From Cylindrotheca closterium (Eukaryota; Bacillariophyta; Bacillariophyceae; Bacillariales; Bacillariaceae), in contig CAKOGP040001870.1 of NCBI GenBank assembly GCA_933822405.4, positions 1-64,000 on the forward strand: a stretch of 64,000 nt of DNA. Reading direction: 5' to 3'. A program made the position numbers and the translations under genes. How positions within the stretch are numbered: position 1 is the first letter of the stretch; each line of letters starts with the position of its first letter. Below the pieces are notes generated by a model. That model ran no database searches and was not told where the DNA came from. It saw only the letters and a list, made by a program, of their open reading frames with translations. Positions 11,761-21,782 of the stretch are shown piece after piece.

Positions 11761-12420
11761 GTGGAAGATATTAGCCAAAGAAGTGGCAATTCCAAAAGTA
11801 GTAGGGACTCCTTTGAAATAACACCCTTGCACATTTTAGCGTGCTCGGTTTTTCCAAATTCGGAACGAATAAAAGTCCTTCTTGATCGAATCTCCCATCA
11901 CAAAAATGGATCCAAGGCACAGACCAAAGATCGCTGCGGAAACTACCCAATTCGCAACGCTCCAATCGATGTTGCTCTACTCTTGATTGAATCTCAATCT
12001 GCAAACCACGCAGTAGTTCGGATATTGCCGCCAATGACTGCAAAACGGTACGACCACCTCATTTGTTGAGACATAAGCGGAAAGGACCACCGTATTGGAA
12101 AGGACTTTTGGACTCGGCATGTGATTTGGCGTCGTTACAGTACCATAGTGACCAAGTTTATGATCAACGGAATGAGTTTGCAGGATGGTAGATTTTAATG
12201 CCCTCCAGTTTCCGCGGCTTGGGAAAGAATATGTCCGGAGTATGATGATATTTTATCAAGATGATTGAAGAAGAAGAAAAGCCAGATCTGACGAATGCCC
12301 TAGAGAATACCTACATTCCCAACCACAGCCAAGTCATTCTTGGCAGGCATCGCGATCTCGTCTGAAAGCGACTGCACTAGCCTTATGGATCGCTTTCGGA
12401 ATTGGCCGTTTTACGACGAG
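11761..12420 (+). pseudogene. Remnant of a diatom LRR/ankyrin-family gene (ankyrin and C-terminal part)
   Basis: The plus-strand frame from about 11810 reads SFEITPLHILACSVFPN and later TKDRCGNYPI. These are the ankyrin-type repeat (TPLHIL) and following segment also present in the intact gene at 56530-54788 (GMTPLHILVLAQKP, SAKDRFGSTVLDY). Beyond 12069 the recognisable frame is lost and several stops follow, so this is a broken copy without its LRR half. Confidence 0.55.
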
Positions 12421-12608
12421 TAAAGAACGAGATAGTACTGATTTTGTACGGGTGAAGAAAAGATGACGTGCCTAAAGGCTAGCAACAGTACCGTTATTAT
12501 TAATTTCGATTTCCCCATCTGTATTGGTAGTACTATGGATTGAGTGATGTCACCCATCCCTATGAATCATCAGTCAAGCGAGCAACACAATCTTGACGAT
12601 TGCACTCT
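12421..12608. other. Short intergenic stretch
   Basis: Nothing recognised; it includes the 3' flank of the small acidic protein gene. Confidence 0.4.
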
Positions 12609-12887
12609 TTACTCCTCCGCTGCTTTGTCTTCTTCGTTCTTGTCCTCATCAGTTGATGGTTCCTCTTCCTTATTATCGTCGTCTTCACTCTCGTCGTGCG
12701 TGGCTTCGGTAGCGTCTTCAGCGTCTTCACCAGCAATAGCCGCCTCTTTGACATTCTTCAATCCAGAACCAAACTCGGTTGGCAACTCGAGCTTTGGAGC
12801 GTTGGGGTCTACTGGTGCGAGGTCGCCAAACGGGTCGTCGTTGGGGTCGTGCGGTTGCATAATGGAGGGGGGTGCGTTCATGGCCAT
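12609..12887 (-). CDS. Small acidic protein of unknown function
   Basis: 92 residues from an ATG in a good context (ACCATGG). The N-terminal half has PPSIMQPHDPNDDPFGDLAP. The C-terminal half is almost wholly Asp/Glu with Ser, Thr and Lys (ESEDDDNKEEE), so it is disordered and strongly acidic. There is no signal peptide and no domain. Acidic tails like this occur in chaperone and nuclear proteins, but nothing specific supports that here. The coding bias and the start context make it likely to be real. Confidence 0.55.
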   Translation of the reverse strand: MAMNAPPSIMQPHDPNDDPFGDLAPVDPNAPKLELPTEFGSGLKNVKEAAIAGEDAEDATEATHDESEDDDNKEEEPSTDEDKNEEDKAAEE

Positions 12888-13336
12888 GGTTATTCTGATT
12901 TGGTTTGGTTTGATTTATATGTATTTGACTTCTGTTTGAAGAATACTGTATTTTGTGTGGTGAGTGATTGGGTGCGCTTCTGACTTCTGATTGTGGCGAT
13001 GAGAAGTGAGAGGTCGCTAATAAAGTTGATCATTCGTGTACCTTCATCGCATTTGGATCGTGGATCTTCTTGTTGTGATCCTATTGGTCTTTAGACGGGA
13101 ATGACATTCATTCGTGAACGCAAATGTCAATTGAAATGTCACTGTTGATGTCACTGAGTCAGTCAGATGTCAGAAAGATACAGTACAGTACAGTACGTGT
13201 ACCGGTACTGTATGGAAAAAGAAAGGCCAATAGAACGAGATATCACGGAAGTATCGTAAAACAGTATGCGCTCTCCTAGTCTCATGTTGACGTTTGATCA
13301 TTACCGTGTCAAACACACACACCATGACTTATTTTA
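12888..13336. other. Intergenic with TACAG repeats and a GTACCGGTAC palindrome
   Basis: No coding frame. At 13180-13196 a CAGTA/TACAG run leads into the 10-base palindrome GTACCGGTAC at 13199-13208, which recurs elsewhere in non-coding parts of this window. Confidence 0.5.
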
Positions 13337-14671
13337 CTACACGTCGTCCCAGTCTTTTGACTTCGCTTCGGCAAACTGAGGTACGACTTTTTCTCCTGTG
13401 ACGGAGAATCGAGGAGGAGGTACGGGGCAGTACTTTACAACAATATGGTAGTAAACCCCATGTACGGATCCCACGGAATCATGAACTGTTTTCAGGGAAA
13501 TACCACAGCCGCGCTTTTCCATTCTACCCTTTTGATCACTGTTGCAACGGTAGTAGGTATTTTCCAGGGCAGTAACAACTCGGACAACGTCATCGAAATC
13601 CAATTCAGACGAAATGGCAAGCAGGATTTGTGAGAGATGATCGTCTCGATCCAATCTTGGTCTCCCTTTCGAAGCAAGTCGAAAAAATGGGGAAGGAATT
13701 TTGACTCCAGGATCCCTCGACGAAGTTCCTGACAGTTCCAAGATGTCAGCGAGCCACAAGATCATCTTCTGGCGATCCGAAATATCGTCCCAAGAATACA
13801 CTACCAGTCTATTTGAACGTGGTTCACGGTATTCGAAACCGGGCGCAACAAGCTTAACATTCCCAATGGGAGCGAAACTTGCGACAGTTGGGAGAAGACA
13901 ATATTCGACGACAACATTGATATCGTTCGTGAATTCGAATGTTGGGAGTGCTGCCAAATCGAAGATCATACCGCGGGCCAATCTACCACTGAATGAGTTC
14001 AAGCGTTGAAGCCAGAAAGGGATCAACTGGCGAGCATTATTTGTCTCCAGACTTGAAGAAGAGCCAGAAGGTCCAGCACGCACAGTTTTTACATGGTATT
14101 GACGGCGCATTGAACACAACCAGATGTGGACCACGGCTATATGGCCATCAAATAAACTTCTATCCATTATTGCACGTGGCAACTCACCCTCAGAGTTGTC
14201 CCCGAATACCTCGTCTAGTTTAGAGAAACAAAAGTTTGCCCATGCCATGTGTGCATCAAGAATTTCATTGTTTACTTGAAAAAACAATTGCAAAAGACTC
14301 TGTTTTTGGCGACTGGTGAGCTTTGAAAGGACGGGTGAGGGCATGAGATCGAAGTTGTCCATCATCAAGTTTGTGATCCTGATACGTTCTCTCCTGATGA
14401 AACGTGGTTGACGGTCTTCTTGGAGAAGGGAGTCCAAGAATGCCTCCACATCATGATGGATGGAAGTAGAGATAGATTCAAAGTGAGCCCCCACCAACTT
14501 CAATTTCTTCTGCTCCTTGAACAGGGTAGTTTGTACGAGGTTCGTCCGCAATAAAGTCCATAATGGTACAAGGCTCGACGGTCTCGCTTGAATAGAAGGA
14601 AGCAAGGACTCAACAACGACTCGTTGTTGTTTTGTGTTATTGTGTTGCGCATTGTTGTTGCGGGTTCGCAT
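13337..14671 (-). CDS. Hypothetical protein, 444 residues
   Basis: A single long minus-strand frame starting MRTRNNNAQHNNTKQQ. The protein has alternating helical and hydrophobic segments with normal composition (for example LLQLFFQVNNEILDAHMAWANFCFSKLDEVF) and no signal peptide or membrane helix, which argues for a soluble intracellular protein. I do not recognise a domain. It is a lone gene without a same-strand partner closer than 450 bases. Its length without stops and its protein-like composition are the main support for its being real. Confidence 0.6.
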   Translation of the reverse strand: MRTRNNNAQHNNTKQQRVVVESLLPSIQARPSSLVPLWTLLRTNLVQTTLFKEQKKLKLVGAHFESISTSIHHDVEAFLDSLLQEDRQPRFIRRERIRITNLMMDNFDLMPSPVLSKLTSRQKQSLLQLFFQVNNEILDAHMAWANFCFSKLDEVFGDNSEGELPRAIMDRSLFDGHIAVVHIWLCSMRRQYHVKTVRAGPSGSSSSLETNNARQLIPFWLQRLNSFSGRLARGMIFDLAALPTFEFTNDINVVVEYCLLPTVASFAPIGNVKLVAPGFEYREPRSNRLVVYSWDDISDRQKMILWLADILELSGTSSRDPGVKIPSPFFRLASKGRPRLDRDDHLSQILLAISSELDFDDVVRVVTALENTYYRCNSDQKGRMEKRGCGISLKTVHDSVGSVHGVYYHIVVKYCPVPPPRFSVTGEKVVPQFAEAKSKDWDDV

Positions 14672-14859
14672 AATTGTTGTTTAGTCGAATTAATCAATAG
14701 TCGACAAATCTCAATAATCGACAAATCTGAACAAAAGCTGAAGGACTGACTCGCAATACTTCAAGCCAAACAGTCTACAAGTCACTAGTTTGGCAGTGCA
14801 GCTTTCACAGCCTCCAAGGTTTTCACGTCGGTTGCTGTGCCTACCGTCGTACTGTGAAT

Positions 14860-15690
14860 CGGGTTTCCATGCACTTTGAATCAAAGTCCTCCTTGCCGTG
14901 GACTCCTTCCAACAAGAAGTCCGGACTTAGTACTAGTAGCACCCCAAATAAAGTAGGTGACCGCTTTGGCCGCGGATTCCCCATTGTCCTTGCAAAACAT
15001 CAATTTCAGCGTTGGATAGAACAATGTCATGGCTCCCAGAAGTGATTTGCTACTGACAGCTTGCGCCATGTCGGTCGATGCCCGTAATGGTGGAAATACT
15101 ACCTTTACCATCATGACACCCTTGGGTTCCAATTCTTTGACGATGCCCATTGTCGTGGCTTCTAAAATACTCTTTGATTGACTGTAGGTCAATATTCCTT
15201 TGCATTCCTTTTCCACTCGAAGATTGTCCAAATCCACTGCAGCTGGTATGTCACTGGTGGTGCCATTGAGATTACTCGAGGTGGTTGGTTTCCCTGCGCT
15301 CTCTTGTCCTTTTTGCATGAGAGCAATAGTTTTTGGGTGAGCCTGTAAGCATCCATCACGTGAATGGCAAAACGAAGTTCGAGATCATCTTCATTTGTAA
15401 TCGTTCCACGTCAACAATCTGGCTCACTCGGCCAATCTCAGACACCGAGGTATCTATCGACTTTGGCAATCAATGGAAGAAACATCACCGATCACAAACT
15501 TGATGTTGTTGATGTTTTGAGATTCTTCCTTAGGGCGCTCCTGGGTGCCCCTGTCTCGTTCCAAGTTGCGTCCTGTAATGACAACTATGCAACTGGCTGG
15601 CCTGCTGTCCGATCTATTGGCAATTCCCAAGGCACTTTCAAGTTGGTGTCCGCTTCGCTCCGCCAGCAGTCCCTCCTCGTAATGACGACT
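14860..15690 (-). pseudogene. Decayed short-chain dehydrogenase (DHRS12/retinol-dehydrogenase-like) gene
   Basis: Three minus-strand frames carry consecutive pieces of an SDR. About 15600-15460 reads IVVITGRNLER then NIKFVIGDVSS (strand 2 Arg and Asp-containing strand 4 regions). About 15400-15340 reads DDLELRFAIHVMDAYRLTQKLL (compare F-A-V-N-x-L-G-x-Y-x-L-T in the family). 15318-14881 reads LTYSQSKSILEATTMGIVKEL and VMMVKVVFPPLRAST (Y-x-x-x-K region with Ser in place of Asn, then the P-G region). The NNAG motif is missing, and at least two frameshifts and stops separate the pieces. A family-level call is safe; the DHRS12-like subtype is a guess. Confidence 0.5.
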
Positions 15691-16347
15691 GTTTGGCGCA
15701 TCTTGCTGATATCTTTGGTAGTGTGAAGGAGAAAGATTCAACAAGGTGAAGGCTTGTTGAGAGATACTGTGATACCGGTGCCAGTGCAGGACCATCACAT
15801 TTTTTTCTTTTTGCATGACCAGTATCTTTCCTTGTGGGACCGAACTTTTCATCTGGTTCATATTGCCACTATTTTGACGAACTATGCGATCACGCTTCTT
15901 TTCTGGCGTTATATAAATTTTTAGTCGTTGGGCTCCGCGTGGCTCCAGGGGCTCCTCGTTCACAACATTTAATGCTATGGGACCCCCCAAATAGGTCATA
16001 AAATATCATTTTGCGTTCGGGCTCCATCAAAACTGAGCAAATACCTTATGTTCGAGGCGTTTGATGCATTCTCGTTAGGGCTCCCGTAGCTTCGCTAGGA
16101 TGGCGTTGTTGATAGCGGAAAGCTTAGTGCTACTCTACAATATAAGCTTTTTATTCCTCTTTAGGAATTGTATATTGGTGCTGGTGCTAGGTCCTATCCA
16201 GCGAGCTGATCACTCTCTTGGATTCGAAAACGAACAGTTCAAACAAACTTTGATTGAAATCATAGTACCGGTACTATGCAATTACACTTTTCATTCATTA
16301 TAGTACATATATATTTGTATGCATGGTATATTTCAAGGCACACAAGT
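15691..16347. other. Intergenic with an 18-base perfect palindrome
   Basis: No supported gene; the minus-strand frame to 15999 upstream of the SDR remnant is not protein-like. CATAGTACCGGTACTATG at 16261-16278 is a perfect palindrome containing the recurrent GTACCGGTAC core. Confidence 0.5.
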
Positions 16348-17574
16348 TTATGCCTTGCCTGGAGATCGGACCAAGTTGGCAAACTCGGCACGTTTGAGTT
16401 TTTCTTCGCGGTTCTTGCGTCCACGATTTTGACGCTCGACAAACTTTTGGAGTTGCATCTCATTTCGTCGACTGAGTGGCATTGCTTGGGGACGAGGACA
16501 AGTTTTGGTTTCTAGGATAGGTTTTCGTGGAATCTTGCTGGATGGACGACGCATGGGCGAGTTCTTGTTGCGAATTATCATGGAGACATTTTTCAAGGTG
16601 GTGGGTCTTCCAAGTTTGCTGGTATAGTTCTTGCTCGTAGCATTAATGGATCGTTCTTCCAAGGCCTTTCTTCTACCCGACGACGATGAAGGACCACTTG
16701 GAATCTTGCTACGGAACATTTCCTTTGCGGCAGCGGTTGGTGATACAATGGATTCATCGGCCAAGTCTGCCATTTCGTCACTGCCAAGATCCACAATCAC
16801 TAGCAATGGAGGGGCAGCATTTGACTCCTCATTTTCCGTTTCTTCCTGCTCGACATTGTCAGATTGAGGCAATTCTTTTTTTGCGTCCTCGACTGTATTT
16901 TCTTCTTCCTCTTCTTCTTTGTCATCTTCTGCTTCCACCCAAGCTGATGATCCGTGTTTGGATTCCATCTCGTTGACGGTAGTCGATTCTTCGTGGTCCT
17001 TTTCTTGTTGGGCTACCGCCACTTCGATTTGGTCTTCGTTCTCGTTTACCTCGATGTCTGTGCTGCTAGTAGGCTGCTCCAAAAGTTCTTCTTCCTCTTC
17101 GACTGTGGGAGCCACGGCTTCTTCCACATCTTCTGTCTTCATGGCAACCACGTCGTCATCGACTCGGGCTTCCTCTTTCTTCTCATCTGCCTCCTCGATG
17201 GTAGTATTGGTAGGCTGCTCCACTTCTTCTTCGTCTTCGCCTTTCTCTTCGACTGTGGGCGCCATTGCTTCTTCTTCCGTATCTTCCTTCACGTCAACCG
17301 GCTCGTTCTCTTCGTTCTCCTCCTGCTCCTCATCGTCCTTCTTTTGGGCATCTTCGTCGTCCCTTGCTTCTTCCTCTTCTGCTTCCTCCAACACTGCCAC
17401 GGATGGTGCTGGAGAATTCACGTTACCTCTCGCAGCCAGGATTTCTTGCAATTGTTGTCGCAACACTTCACTCTTTTGATTGGCCTTGATTCCATAAAGT
17501 TTGGCTTGCGCTTGCAATTCAGATCGATTGAGTTCTTGCAAATGCAAGAACACAGTATGTCCAGGAGGATCCAT
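16348..17574 (-). CDS. Acidic protein with an N-terminal SAP-like motif and basic C-terminus (possibly NuSAP-like)
   Basis: 408 residues. Residues about 14-46 (LNRSELQAQAKLYGIKANQK then SEVLRQQLQEIL) fit the helix-extension-helix pattern of SAP-type DNA-binding motifs. Residues 60-260 are an extreme Glu/Asp-rich stretch with two similar blocks containing APTVEE and EQPT. The last 110 residues are basic (RRPSSKIPRKP, RQNRGRKNREEKLKRAE). SAP-like start, acidic middle and basic tail with a helical end recall nuclear chromatin or spindle proteins such as NuSAP; this is a resemblance only. A near-identical but truncated copy lies at 28353-27388. Confidence 0.6.
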   Translation of the reverse strand: MDPPGHTVFLHLQELNRSELQAQAKLYGIKANQKSEVLRQQLQEILAARGNVNSPAPSVAVLEEAEEEEARDDEDAQKKDDEEQEENEENEPVDVKEDTEEEAMAPTVEEKGEDEEEVEQPTNTTIEEADEKKEEARVDDDVVAMKTEDVEEAVAPTVEEEEELLEQPTSSTDIEVNENEDQIEVAVAQQEKDHEESTTVNEMESKHGSSAWVEAEDDKEEEEEENTVEDAKKELPQSDNVEQEETENEESNAAPPLLVIVDLGSDEMADLADESIVSPTAAAKEMFRSKIPSGPSSSSGRRKALEERSINATSKNYTSKLGRPTTLKNVSMIIRNKNSPMRRPSSKIPRKPILETKTCPRPQAMPLSRRNEMQLQKFVERQNRGRKNREEKLKRAEFANLVRSPGKA

Positions 17575-18019
17575 GATTGCGATTGATTTGAATTAAACAG
17601 ATGTTTAGTAAGTCGATCACAACAACTATCGACTGACACCACAAAAGCAAGATGTGTACAACAGAAAAGCCTTTCCTTTGTGTGCTTGAACTTGTCTGCA
17701 AAACATGAGGATGAACGTTGGTGTTGACGAATTTAGATTCAAACGTTGCGCTGGCATGCCGTGATGCGTAGTTTCCTACTGCTATATTTCTAAAGATGCC
17801 TACCAAAAAAATACCGTTGTTCGAATGAATCGAAAAATAATTCCAATGAATCATTATCATATCGCAATCGCATCGCGATCCTCAAGGGTGTGCTGAACCA
17901 AACAGTAGTGGACAGGTAATGCACGAGACAGACAGGAGCTCAGGGATGCACAGCCTAAGGATTATTACTACATTTTTGCATGTGTCAGCATGACAACGAT
18001 GGCTACTTTAGAAGATCCG
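17575..18019. other. Upstream flank of the SAP-like gene up to the insertion site
   Basis: No supported gene; a 113-residue minus-strand frame lacks any motif. GATCCG at 18014-18019 is the left target-site copy of the insertion. Confidence 0.6.
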
Positions 18020-18316
18020 TGTTGGAATCTCCCTAGAAGTAAAAATCTATCGGTCTTGCAATTGTGAGCTAAATTATTCCTTACTCTATTTTCTAGTCTT
18101 GCTTCTCAGTCATGCACAGCATCTGGTATCTTGCCATGACTACATTCAACTCACTTCTCCTTATGTATTGATCTTGCTTTGATCTTGTCAATACTTCTCA
18201 CATTATTGTCAGGTACTGTTCAATCTTACACAAGATGACCCATTGTCTAATGCCTCGTTTCGTGTTTCTGTTCCTCATTCTCCAATCTCCAAATATCTCA
18301 AAATACATCTTCAACA
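18020..18316 (-). repeat. Full-length LTR (297 bp) at the element's 3' end
   Basis: On the minus strand it begins TGTTGAAG and ends CCAACA, the usual TG...CA ends. It is preceded on the sense strand by the polypurine tract AGGAAGGG (18317-18324), as expected for a 3' LTR. Its bases at the variable sites (for example GGTACTG and GTTCCTCATT) match the rightmost LTR and differ from the three inner ones. Confidence 0.85.
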
Positions 18317-18322
18317 CCCTTC

Positions 18323-18898
18323 CTATTTTGTAGTTCCTTCGTCGATATTTGTCATCATCTTTGGGATGTGTTTCTCATGTAGGTTTCCAGTTACATTCTT
18401 TGTCATGATGTCGGATTCATTATCAGTTCCTTTCACAAATAGAATCTTCAAAATACCATCCGGTCCAGTGTATTGTGTTACGAATTTTGTGCGAATGTCC
18501 ACGTGTCGTGTTCTCTGGTTCGTTGTGACATTTGTCGCCATAAAAATTGCCGCGGTATTATCAACTCGAATAACAATCGGATATTCGACTTTCACTCCCA
18601 TGGTTTCCAGGATCTGCGCAATAAATAATACTTCTTTTGCCACTTCACTCAAGGCAATCCACTCTGCTTCTGCGCTGCTCAAAGTCACTGTTCGTTGCGC
18701 TTTGCTTCTCCAACAGATTGGAACTCCACATAGATAAACAATAAAACCACTCACTGATTTTCTCGAATCTGGGTCTCCTGCATAATCACTGTCAGAAAAC
18801 GCAACAACGTTCCATAGTAAACTTTTAGATCCAATCACTGGTGCAATTTTCAATCCAAGTCCTTTCGTATCCAATACATGCTTGATGATCCTCTTCAT
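18323..18898 (-). pseudogene. Copia RNase H fragment, unit 1
   Basis: 191 residues of the Ty1/copia polyprotein end. It has FSDSDYAGDPDSRKSVSGF, WRSKAQRTVTLSSAEAEWIA, RVDNTAAI and TRHVDIRTKF, the conserved RNase H blocks including the DSDYAGD and SSAEAE acidic residues. The ATG at 18898 is internal to the original polyprotein and follows the A tract directly, so the frame is a 5'-truncated piece. It differs from the other three units at several bases (for example PSSIFV against PSSTFV on the opposite strand). Confidence 0.9.
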
Positions 18899-19187
18899 CT
18901 CTTTTTTTTTTTTTTCGGTCTTGCAATTGTGAGCTAAATTATTCCTTACTCTATTTTCTAGTCTTGCTTCTCAGTCATGCACAGCATCTGGTATCTTGCC
19001 ATGACTACATTCAACTCACTTCTCCTTATGTATTGATCTTGCTTTGATCTTGTCAATACTTCTCACATTATTGTCAGGCACTGTTCAATCTTACACAAGA
19101 TGACCCATTGTCTAATGCCTCGTTTCGTGTTTCTGCTACGCATTCTCCAATCTCCAAATATCTCAAAATACATCTTCAACACCCTTC

Positions 19188-19763
19188 CTATTTTGTAGTT
19201 CCTTCGTCGACATTTGTCATCATCTTTGGGATGTGTTTCTCATGTAGGTTTCCAGTTACATTCTTTGTCATGATGTCAGATTCATTATCAGTTCCTTTGA
19301 CAAATAGAATCTTCAAAATACCATCCGGTCCAGTGTATTGTGTTACGAATTTTGTGCGAATGTCCACGTGTCGTGTTCTCTGGTTCGTTGTGACATTTGT
19401 CGCCATAAAAATTGCCGCGGTATTATCAACTCGAATAACAATCGGATATTCGACTTTCACTCCCATGGTTTCCAGGATCTGCGCAATAAATAATACTTCT
19501 TTTGCCACTTCACTCAAGGCAATCCACTCTGCTTCTGCGCTGCTCAAAGTCACTGTTCGTTGCGCTTTGCTTCTCCAACAGATTGGAACTCCACATAGAT
19601 AAACAATAAAACCACTCACTGATTTTCTCGAATCTGGGTCTCCTGCATAATCACTGTCAGAAAACGCAACAACGTTCCATAGTAAACTTTTAGATCCAAT
19701 CACTGGTGCAATTTTCAATCCAAGTCCTTTCGTATCCAATACATGCTTGATGATCCTCTTCAT
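19188..19763 (-). pseudogene. Copia RNase H fragment, unit 2
   Basis: Same 191-residue RNase H end as unit 1, with one residue change near the C-terminus (MMTNVDEG for MMTNIDEG). No difference from units 3 and 4 was noticed. It is flanked by an A14 tract (19767-19780 on the plus strand as T) and a truncated LTR. Confidence 0.9.
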
Positions 19764-20052
19764 CTCTTTTTTTTTTTTTTCGGTCTTGCAATTGTGAGCT
19801 AAATTATTCCTTACTCTATTTTCTAGTCTTGCTTCTCAGTCATGCACAGCATCTGGTATCTTGCCATGACTACATTCAACTCACTTCTCCTTATGTATTG
19901 ATCTTGCTTTGATCTTGTCAATACTTCTCACATTATTGTCAGGCACTGTTCAATCTTACACAAGATGACCCATTGTCTAATGCCTCGTTTCGTGTTTCTG
20001 CTACGCATTCTCCAATCTCCAAATATCTCAAAATACATCTTCAACACCCTTC

Positions 20053-20628
20053 CTATTTTGTAGTTCCTTCGTCGACATTTGTCATCATCTTTGGGATGTG
20101 TTTCTCATGTAGGTTTCCAGTTACATTCTTTGTCATGATGTCAGATTCATTATCAGTTCCTTTGACAAATAGAATCTTCAAAATACCATCCGGTCCAGTG
20201 TATTGTGTTACGAATTTTGTGCGAATGTCCACGTGTCGTGTTCTCTGGTTCGTTGTGACATTTGTCGCCATAAAAATTGCCGCGGTATTATCAACTCGAA
20301 TAACAATCGGATATTCGACTTTCACTCCCATGGTTTCCAGGATCTGCGCAATAAATAATACTTCTTTTGCCACTTCACTCAAGGCAATCCACTCTGCTTC
20401 TGCGCTGCTCAAAGTCACTGTTCGTTGCGCTTTGCTTCTCCAACAGATTGGAACTCCACATAGATAAACAATAAAACCACTCACTGATTTTCTCGAATCT
20501 GGGTCTCCTGCATAATCACTGTCAGAAAACGCAACAACGTTCCATAGTAAACTTTTAGATCCAATCACTGGTGCAATTTTCAATCCAAGTCCTTTCGTAT
20601 CCAATACATGCTTGATGATCCTCTTCAT
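20053..20628 (-). pseudogene. Copia RNase H fragment, unit 3
   Basis: Translation identical to unit 2, offset by exactly 865 bases. Confidence 0.9.
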
Positions 20629-20917
20629 CTCTTTTTTTTTTTTTTCGGTCTTGCAATTGTGAGCTAAATTATTCCTTACTCTATTTTCTAGTCTTGCTTC
20701 TCAGTCATGCACAGCATCTGGTATCTTGCCATGACTACATTCAACTCACTTCTCCTTATGTATTGATCTTGCTTTGATCTTGTCAATACTTCTCACATTA
20801 TTGTCAGGCACTGTTCAATCTTACACAAGATGACCCATTGTCTAATGCCTCGTTTCGTGTTTCTGCTACGCATTCTCCAATCTCCAAATATCTCAAAATA
20901 CATCTTCAACACCCTTC

Positions 20918-21493
20918 CTATTTTGTAGTTCCTTCGTCGACATTTGTCATCATCTTTGGGATGTGTTTCTCATGTAGGTTTCCAGTTACATTCTTTGTCA
21001 TGATGTCAGATTCATTATCAGTTCCTTTGACAAATAGAATCTTCAAAATACCATCCGGTCCAGTGTATTGTGTTACGAATTTTGTGCGAATGTCCACGTG
21101 TCGTGTTCTCTGGTTCGTTGTGACATTTGTCGCCATAAAAATTGCCGCGGTATTATCAACTCGAATAACAATCGGATATTCGACTTTCACTCCCATGGTT
21201 TCCAGGATCTGCGCAATAAATAATACTTCTTTTGCCACTTCACTCAAGGCAATCCACTCTGCTTCTGCGCTGCTCAAAGTCACTGTTCGTTGCGCTTTGC
21301 TTCTCCAACAGATTGGAACTCCACATAGATAAACAATAAAACCACTCACTGATTTTCTCGAATCTGGGTCTCCTGCATAATCACTGTCAGAAAACGCAAC
21401 AACGTTCCATAGTAAACTTTTAGATCCAATCACTGGTGCAATTTTCAATCCAAGTCCTTTCGTATCCAATACATGCTTGATGATCCTCTTCAT
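20918..21493 (-). pseudogene. Copia RNase H fragment, unit 4
   Basis: Translation identical to units 2 and 3. The A tract upstream on the sense strand (21497-21510) joins it to the outermost, truncated LTR. Confidence 0.9.
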
Positions 21494-21510
21494 CTCTTTT
21501 TTTTTTTTTT

Positions 21511-21776
21511 CGGTCTTGCAATTGTGAGCTAAATTATTCCTTACTCTATTTTCTAGTCTTGCTTCTCAGTCATGCACAGCATCTGGTATCTTGCCATGAC
21601 TACATTCAACTCACTTCTCCTTATGTATTGATCTTGCTTTGATCTTGTCAATACTTCTCACATTATTGTCAGGTACTGTTCAATCTTACACAAGATGACC
21701 CATTGTCTAATGCCTCGTTTCGTGTTTCTGTTCCTCATTCTCCAATCTCCAAATATCTCAAAATACATCTTCAACA
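21511..21776 (-). repeat. Truncated LTR (266 bp) at the element's 5' end
   Basis: Identical in layout to the full LTR but lacking the last 31 bases (the part matching 18020-18050). It runs directly into A14 instead of a primer-binding site. The break point CAAGACCG followed by A's looks like a polyadenylation site at the end of R. Confidence 0.85.
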
Positions 21777-21782
21777 GATCCG

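Larger units (their letters stand above)
18020..21776 (-). mobile_element. Copia LTR-retrotransposon remnant: tandem array of 3' ends with poly(A) junctions
   Basis: The insertion is 3757 bases. On its sense (minus) strand it starts TGTTGAAGATG at 21776 and ends GATTCCAACA at 18020, with GATCCG on both sides (18014-18019 and 21777-21782) as target-site duplication; the unoccupied site is seen at 28793-28798. Inside, an LTR without its last 31 bases is followed by A14 and then RNase H, stop, purine tract AGGAAGGG and the next LTR, repeated every 865 bases. There are four RNase H copies and five LTR copies; only the leftmost LTR (18020-18316) is full length. Gag, protease, integrase and most of the reverse transcriptase are missing, so it cannot act by itself. 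Assembly collapse or expansion of the array cannot be excluded. Confidence 0.9.

Noticed and set aside
16919..17586. Long plus-strand ORFs (186 and 210 residues) opposite the acidic protein gene
   Set aside because: Ser-only or Phe/Leu/Val-only products are the mirror of Glu/Asp-rich GAA/GAC/GAG codons on the minus strand. Same for 27698-28365.
18243..21332. Four plus-strand 164-residue ORFs in the retroelement
   Set aside because: They are antisense to the RNase H frames, which carry the real motifs.
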